The notes beneath the pieces were generated by a model. It did not search any database, was not told the DNA's origin, and worked only from the letters and a program-made list of their open reading frames with translations. A program made the position numbers and the translations under genes. From JBGSOV01 sp041738935 (lineage in GTDB: Bacteria; Patescibacteriota; Gracilibacteria; CAIRYL01; GCA-016699755), in the NCBI GenBank assembly GCA_041738935.1, contig JBGSOV010000021.1:62001-126000 (forward strand): a stretch of DNA of 64,000 bases, given 5' to 3'. This document shows positions 59,866-64,000 of this stretch, piece by piece. The stretch's first letter is position 1, and every line of letters begins with the position of its first letter.

Positions 59866-60348
59866 ATGAAAAAGATTAACACTTCAGATCACTGGCGACC
59901 TCTGTCCCAAGGCGAGATGATACATATCTCCGGCAGGCTTCTTACCTGTCGTGATGGCGTATTGAACAAAATTTTTACTCATGAACCAGAGCAAGCAAAG
60001 CAATTATTTGATGGAGCACTAATTTATTTTTGCGGACCATCCCCCGCTCCGCCCGGTTTTGTGATTGGCTCGTGCGGACCGACCACAAGTTCGCGGATGG
60101 AACCATATTTTGAGCGCTTGTGCGCAGCCGGCATCAAAGGGATTATGGGCAAAGGGGAGATTTCGGCAGACGCCAGAGCGATATTGGAAAAATACCACGT
60201 TCCGTATTTTGCTGGACTCGGCGGCGCTGGCGCGCTGCTCGCTACCAAAGTGACATCTGCGCAAGTCATCGCCTATGTCGAACTTGGCACCGAAGCAGTG
60301 TTTGAATTGATGGTCGAAGATTTTCCGGCAGTCGTTAGATGCTGCTAA
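59866..60348 (+). CDS. Class I fumarase/tartrate dehydratase beta-type subunit
   Basis: 160 residues from the ATG at 59866 (a TTG lies directly before it). It matches the C-terminal domain of class I fumarases and the beta subunit of two-subunit hydro-lyases: LSQGEMIHISGRLLTCRDG, LIYFCGPSPAPPGFVIGSCG, PTTSSRMEPYFERLCAAGIKGIMGKGE and the closing AYVELGTEAVFELMVEDFP. The usual RDAAHK motif is altered to CRDGVLNK, and the protein is about 20 residues shorter than typical. The Fe-S alpha subunit is not next to it or elsewhere in the window, so the partner must be encoded elsewhere, or the subunit has another job. Confidence 0.85.
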   Translation: MKKINTSDHWRPLSQGEMIHISGRLLTCRDGVLNKIFTHEPEQAKQLFDGALIYFCGPSPAPPGFVIGSCGPTTSSRMEPYFERLCAAGIKGIMGKGEISADARAILEKYHVPYFAGLGGAGALLATKVTSAQVIAYVELGTEAVFELMVEDFPAVVRCC

Positions 60349-60470
60349 AAGTAAAATCTAAGATTTGAAACAAAAATTAATGTAATGCGTTTGTACAAGT
60401 GAGCAATTTTGTTCACTGGATTTTTTCCGAAAAGTACGAAAAAATTAAGTATGAAAATAGTTTCTTAATT

Positions 60471-63400
60471 ATGAAAAAAATAATTCTTTCCCTTGTGGTT
60501 TTGTGCTTTAGTTTTGGCGCGCACTCTGCTGCCTTCGCTGCTGATCAGTATTGGAGCGAAACCGCTCAACCGAGTGGCGGATATTTAGAATTCGCCGACA
60601 AACCATTTGATTATTTTGCGGTTCACCTTCCGGCAGGAGTCGAGGTAGAATTTCGGAGTACGCAGGGCTGGCAACAAATCGCCATTGACGATGAACAAGA
60701 CCCAAATTCGCGCGTGAGCGAGTTGGTATCGTGGAATCAAGATGAGCCACTTCTTATTCGTTTAGGCGGAAAAATACCTGATGAGGTTACGGTGGATTTT
60801 ATGAAAATTGATGCTCTCGCCATAAGTACATCACAAAATCTGTTAGCGTCGACAAAACTTGTCGCTGGCATCGATATCATGTCGCGATCCGAATGGGGAG
60901 CAGACGAATCATGGCGGTACAGCAATGATGAAACGACTATTTCGACCGAAAGCAAAAACTCGGACAGTACTGAAGGCACGCGTCAACTGGAATGTGGCGA
61001 TGTACAAGCAAATTTTCCAGATGAGTTTGAAACCGAAAATGTCCAAACCACTGAAGCCGGCAGAAAACTGATTTGGCCGTATCAATATTCCAAAAAAATC
61101 CGCAAAGTCGTTATTCATCATACAGCGGAGACAGGAGTCAAGAATGGGCGAACAGCAGACGAAGTCATGCGCGCGATCTATCGCTATCACACGGTTTCGC
61201 GCGGCTGGGGCGATATTGGCTATCACTATATTATTGCGCCCGACGGCACCATTTTTGAAGGACGCGCTGGCGGTGACAAAGTCGTCGGTGGACATGTTTA
61301 TTGTAACAATGTCGGTACAATTGGGGTGGCGCTGATGGGAAACTTTAACCAGGACGATCCGACCGGGCCACAAATAGTCGCACTCGGAAAATTACTCCCA
61401 CGACTCGCACAAAAGTACGAACTCGATCTCACCACCGAAAGCTCCTTTCATGGCAAAAAGACTTCTAATTTACTTGGGCATCGCGACTTGGGCGCAACAG
61501 CGTGTCCGGGCAATTTTATGTACGCGCTCCTCCCAGATATTCGCCGAATGCTGAGTGGTACTGCCGAAATTATTTTTGCCCAAAAGCAAAGCGTTGACGG
61601 CAAACCCAAAGATTCGCTGAGTGTCGCCAAGCTCAAACCCGGTCAACAATTCGACCTCAATTTGTCATTCGTAAATACCGGCAACTCGAGTTGGACAAAC
61701 TCGACGTGGCTCTTTGCGCAAGCCGGTGACAATGTTGATATCCTCTCTGTCGCAGGTTCGCAGCCGTATGTCGCGGCAAAAATGAAGCAAAAAGAGGTAA
61801 AACCTGGCGAAACAGCTGACTTTACCGTGCGAATGCGCGCCGGCTACAACGGCGGGGTCTCGACGATTTCATTTGTGCCAGTTGTCAAAGACGAGCGCGT
61901 CACCAATGCCGAAACGTTGCAAGTAATCGAAGTGATTCCTCCCGATTGGCAAGCAAAATTTGTGAATATCAAAACCCAGCCAACAACAATGGTTACCGGC
62001 AAAACAACTTCGATGTCGATTACGTTGATTAATAACGGCGGAAGCCTGTGGAGTAAAGACCATGTTTCATTACAAGTCAGTGTCCCTGGTACCAAGGTCG
62101 CTGCGACTTTCCAGATGAATAGTCATACTGCCTCAGGGAAATCAGCAGTATTTAGTGGGCGCTTGCCAGGGCTAATGATTCCGGGAGACCAAATGCTCGA
62201 AATGCGCTTACTGCTTGATGGCAAATGGTTACCACTACGATTTTTGGAATCGATTTCGGTGAAGATTTCGGATAATCGCGCGCAAGTACAAAACTTGAAT
62301 AAAAAAGTTGTTCTTGTTAAAGAAAATTCTGAATACAATCGTCCCATCGAAATAAAAAATATCGGCAACACCGAATGGTATCAGGATGAGTTGGAATTGA
62401 CCGTTTTGCATCGCCGCGAGCAATGGAAACTGCATCCGCAAGAGACCGTTATTAAACCGGGTGAAACGGCGACTTTTCCCTTTAAAATCACAATTAAACC
62501 ACGTGTACAGCCCTATGTATTTTTGCTGAAAGACGGGTCGCAGACACTTGATCGCACACCGCTCATATTGCTTGGTCTCAAGCGTGCGCCAGTTTTCGGA
62601 GGAAATACAACTGGCACAAAGCCAACGCCAAAGCCAAGCATCACGCCAACCAAAACTCCGGCGCCAACTCCTGTCGCGACTCCGACACAAACGACTTCCG
62701 ATACGATTCGTATCAAACTCTCATTTCCGACTGACAAATCATCCGCCACGATTACTTCGACAAACTCGTTTGTGGTCACCGATCAAAATGGCAAACTGCT
62801 TTCACCAGCGCGCGGTGGAGACAATAAAACTGCTGCCAAGCTTGATCAACTGGTAGAATTTGAGGGGAAATCCTACGAGGCAATTCGCTTTATTCCCGAA
62901 AATGGCAGTGGAATTTTGGCAATCAATAACTGGGATCGGTATGCCGAATGGGACAAAAGCAAGATGTGGAACGACAATATTTTCCCCGGAATAATCGAAG
63001 TGCGCGTTGTCGATGGTGCACTCACAGTGATTAACGAACTCCCGCTCGAACAGTATTTGGCTGGGCTGGGCGAAACACTGGAATCGAATCACCAAGAAAA
63101 AAAGAAGGCAATTGCAATTGTCGCGCGCGGCTATGCACAATTTTATTTGGATCCAGCAAATCGCAAATTTCCTGGCAAACCGTATGATGGCAGCGATAGT
63201 GCAGCGGAGTTTCAAAAATACTTGGGCGCCAATGTCACCAAGCGTTCGCCGCTGTGGGAAGCCGCGGTCAAAGCAACCGCAGGCGAAGTCGTCACCTATA
63301 ATGGCAATCTGATTAAAACGCCATTTCATAGCTGCTCGGGTGGCAAAACGACTTCAGCATTCGACCGTTGGGGTTGGACGAACACGCCATATCTCGTAAG

Positions 63401-63551
63401 CGTCGATGATCCAGGCTGCGCCGGCAAACCGCAATCTGGTCATGGCGTGGGTCTGAGCGGCGGTGGCGCACAATACTTTGCGGAGCAAGGCTGGGACTAC
63501 AAAAAGATTCTCAAATACTTTTACCAAGGCGTGCAGGTGGAGAAACTGTAA
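60471..63551 (+). CDS. Exported fusion of PGRP-type amidase and SpoIID domain
   Basis: 1,026 residues from the ATG at 60471, which gives a signal peptide (MKKIILSLVVLCFSFGAHSA, cleavage near AFA). A small N-terminal beta domain precedes the PGRP/amidase_2 domain at about 133-363: IMSRSEWGA, VVIHHT, GDIGYHYIIAPDGTIFEGR, GHRDLGATACPG. Zinc ligands His (VVIHHT), His (LGHRD) and Cys (TACPG) are present. Three or so Ig-like NEW3/CARDB-type repeats follow (to about 715), then a Thr/Pro linker (716-745) and a SpoIID domain from about 836 to the end (ELPLEQYLAGLGE, FHSCSGGKT, SGHGVGLSGGGAQYFAEQGW). It combines an amidase that strips stem peptides with a lytic transglycosylase that acts on naked glycan. 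Confidence 0.9.
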   Translation: MKKIILSLVVLCFSFGAHSAAFAADQYWSETAQPSGGYLEFADKPFDYFAVHLPAGVEVEFRSTQGWQQIAIDDEQDPNSRVSELVSWNQDEPLLIRLGGKIPDEVTVDFMKIDALAISTSQNLLASTKLVAGIDIMSRSEWGADESWRYSNDETTISTESKNSDSTEGTRQLECGDVQANFPDEFETENVQTTEAGRKLIWPYQYSKKIRKVVIHHTAETGVKNGRTADEVMRAIYRYHTVSRGWGDIGYHYIIAPDGTIFEGRAGGDKVVGGHVYCNNVGTIGVALMGNFNQDDPTGPQIVALGKLLPRLAQKYELDLTTESSFHGKKTSNLLGHRDLGATACPGNFMYALLPDIRRMLSGTAEIIFAQKQSVDGKPKDSLSVAKLKPGQQFDLNLSFVNTGNSSWTNSTWLFAQAGDNVDILSVAGSQPYVAAKMKQKEVKPGETADFTVRMRAGYNGGVSTISFVPVVKDERVTNAETLQVIEVIPPDWQAKFVNIKTQPTTMVTGKTTSMSITLINNGGSLWSKDHVSLQVSVPGTKVAATFQMNSHTASGKSAVFSGRLPGLMIPGDQMLEMRLLLDGKWLPLRFLESISVKISDNRAQVQNLNKKVVLVKENSEYNRPIEIKNIGNTEWYQDELELTVLHRREQWKLHPQETVIKPGETATFPFKITIKPRVQPYVFLLKDGSQTLDRTPLILLGLKRAPVFGGNTTGTKPTPKPSITPTKTPAPTPVATPTQTTSDTIRIKLSFPTDKSSATITSTNSFVVTDQNGKLLSPARGGDNKTAAKLDQLVEFEGKSYEAIRFIPENGSGILAINNWDRYAEWDKSKMWNDNIFPGIIEVRVVDGALTVINELPLEQYLAGLGETLESNHQEKKKAIAIVARGYAQFYLDPANRKFPGKPYDGSDSAAEFQKYLGANVTKRSPLWEAAVKATAGEVVTYNGNLIKTPFHSCSGGKTTSAFDRWGWTNTPYLVSVDDPGCAGKPQSGHGVGLSGGGAQYFAEQGWDYKKILKYFYQGVQVEKL

Positions 63552-63587
63552 TTCCCCTTCCCCTCAAATTACAAGACATCAACGCCG

Positions 63588-63609
63588 GAGTCCTCTGCGA
63601 GAGACTCCA
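63588..63609 (+). terminator. Hairpin after the amidase-SpoIID gene
   Basis: Arms GGAGTCCTCT and AGAGACTCC with one bulged C around GCG; core identical to the 29251-29281 hairpin. The tail AGCGGTAAACAAATTATTT is only partly T-rich. Confidence 0.5.
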
Positions 63610-63665
63610 GCGGTAAACAAATTATTTGCTTGTCTCAATTGCGTCAAACCTTGAGAGGAGTAACC

Positions 63666-63724
63666 TTTTTGTAAACCCTTAAAATAACTTTTGTAAACCC
63701 CTAATGGAATTTTTGTAAAACCTA
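63666..63724. repeat. Three tandem 22-bp direct repeats
   Basis: The core TTTTGTAAAcCC-x-TAA occurs three times with GTAAA starting at 63671, 63693 and 63715, exact 22-bp spacing. The last copy (GTAAAACCTAG) contains the panC stop codon. Two helical turns per unit would put the motif on one face of the DNA. Confidence 0.7.
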
Positions 63725-64000
63725 GCCCACAATCATATTATCAAGGAGTCGCGTTTTACCCATGCGTACAGCCGCAACGAGTGCAGAAGGTTTGGCGATC
63801 CAATGGACATTTTCGAAAAAATCCACGCCGCGAATATCAACATAATCCACGCTAGCAAAGACTCCGGCAGTTTCCAAAATTCCTTCTACTCCGCGGATAA
63901 TATTGCGTGAATCACGCTCCCCTACTTCATACAAGCGTTTGCCTTTTTGTAAAGCTGCAAAAAGCGTAGCGGCGTTTTGTCTTTGTTCATCAGACAAATA
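63722..64000 (-). CDS. panC: Pantoate-beta-alanine ligase, C-terminal part
   Basis: About 92 codons of the 3' end; the gene runs off the right edge. PanC joins pantoate and beta-alanine with ATP to give pantothenate. The visible part, (L)SDEQRQNAATLFAALQKGKR through ASVDYVDIRGVDFFENV and the closing ALVAAVRMGKTRLLDNMIVG, matches the PanC C-terminal domain. In full-length PanC the motif SSRNxYLS immediately precedes this point. The apparent start at 63997 is an internal TTG, not the real start. Confidence 0.88.
   Translation of the reverse strand, partial: YLSDEQRQNAATLFAALQKGKRLYEVGERDSRNIIRGVEGILETAGVFASVDYVDIRGVDFFENVHWIAKPSALVAAVRMGKTRLLDNMIVG

Noticed and set aside
63666..63724. The 22-bp repeats as a CRISPR remnant or promoter of panC
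   Set aside because: Units are contiguous without spacers, and panC reads towards the array and stops in it.
1..64000. Alternative genetic code (UGA as glycine, as in Gracilibacteria/Absconditabacteria)
   Set aside because: Several well-recognised proteins (KorA, KorB, PurU neighbours, many ATGA junctions) end at TGA exactly where family members end, and long genes have no internal TGA.
1..64000. CRISPR array
   Set aside because: No regularly spaced repeats of 23-40 bp with unique spacers; the only tandem arrays are the 21-bp pair at 9901 and the three 22-bp units at 63666, which have no spacers.
1..64000. Insertion sequence or prophage
   Set aside because: No transposase, integrase or phage structural gene recognised; the VGIGT-type fibre protein has a Sec signal peptide and no phage neighbours.

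Overview
The window looks like a chromosomal piece of an uncultivated, probably anaerobic bacterium of the Patescibacteria (CPR) type. A Peregrinibacteria-like organism would fit, but that assignment is inference from gene style and was not tested. Supporting points are the dense gene order with many 4-base ATGA overlaps, weak or absent Shine-Dalgarno sequences, a large share of coding capacity spent on exported repeat and surface proteins, scattered partial biosynthetic pathways, and a ferredoxin-dependent 2-oxoacid oxidoreductase. TGA works as a normal stop (the korA and korB ends, several ATGA junctions), so this is not a lineage that reads UGA as glycine.

Layout. 1-4 kb: two exported repeat or fibre-like proteins, the first cut by the window edge. 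4-10 kb: a lone hisA-like gene, korA and korB separated by an inverted pair of palindromic repeats, a Nudix hydrolase, a tiny exported peptide and a nitroreductase. 10-24 kb, all minus strand: a secreted protein with five CX11C repeats, PrxQ-type peroxiredoxin with a coupled mini membrane peptide, a five-PKD membrane protein, then a long unit running from an M23 peptidase through three overlapping cohesin-type surface genes, a TPR-like protein and an ABC exporter to a clear terminator. 24-33 kb: DUF2127 protein, pyrF, a GH15 glucoamylase-type enzyme, a trpR-trpE-trpG operon with a recognisable Trp operator over its promoter, small unknowns and ribD. 33.6-50.4 kb: a five-gene minus-strand unit led by a 4,097-residue SLH-anchored protein and followed by four exported proteins of no known family. 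50.4-53.2 kb: an accessory patch with an 89-bp duplicated terminator-plus-promoter cassette, several small genes, a lipoprotein and a DUF4256 protein. 53-64 kb: argF, membrane proteins, a PrsW-type protease, radA, glutaminyl cyclotransferase, a PH-domain membrane protein, purU, a tRNA-Met with a broken tandem copy, an orphan fumarase beta-type subunit, an amidase-SpoIID fusion and the 3' part of panC.

How it fits together. The dominant theme is building and remodelling the cell surface: SLH domains, cohesin-like domains, PKD and Ig-like domains, M23, PGRP and SpoIID peptidoglycan enzymes, an exporter and several lipoproteins. Metabolic genes are single steps (OMP decarboxylase, ornithine carbamoyltransferase, anthranilate synthase, RibD, PurU, PanC), rarely with their pathway partners beside them. 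The most promising undescribed systems are the five-gene giant-protein operon and the cohesin/dockerin-like operon. The best-supported regulatory observation is the trp operator.
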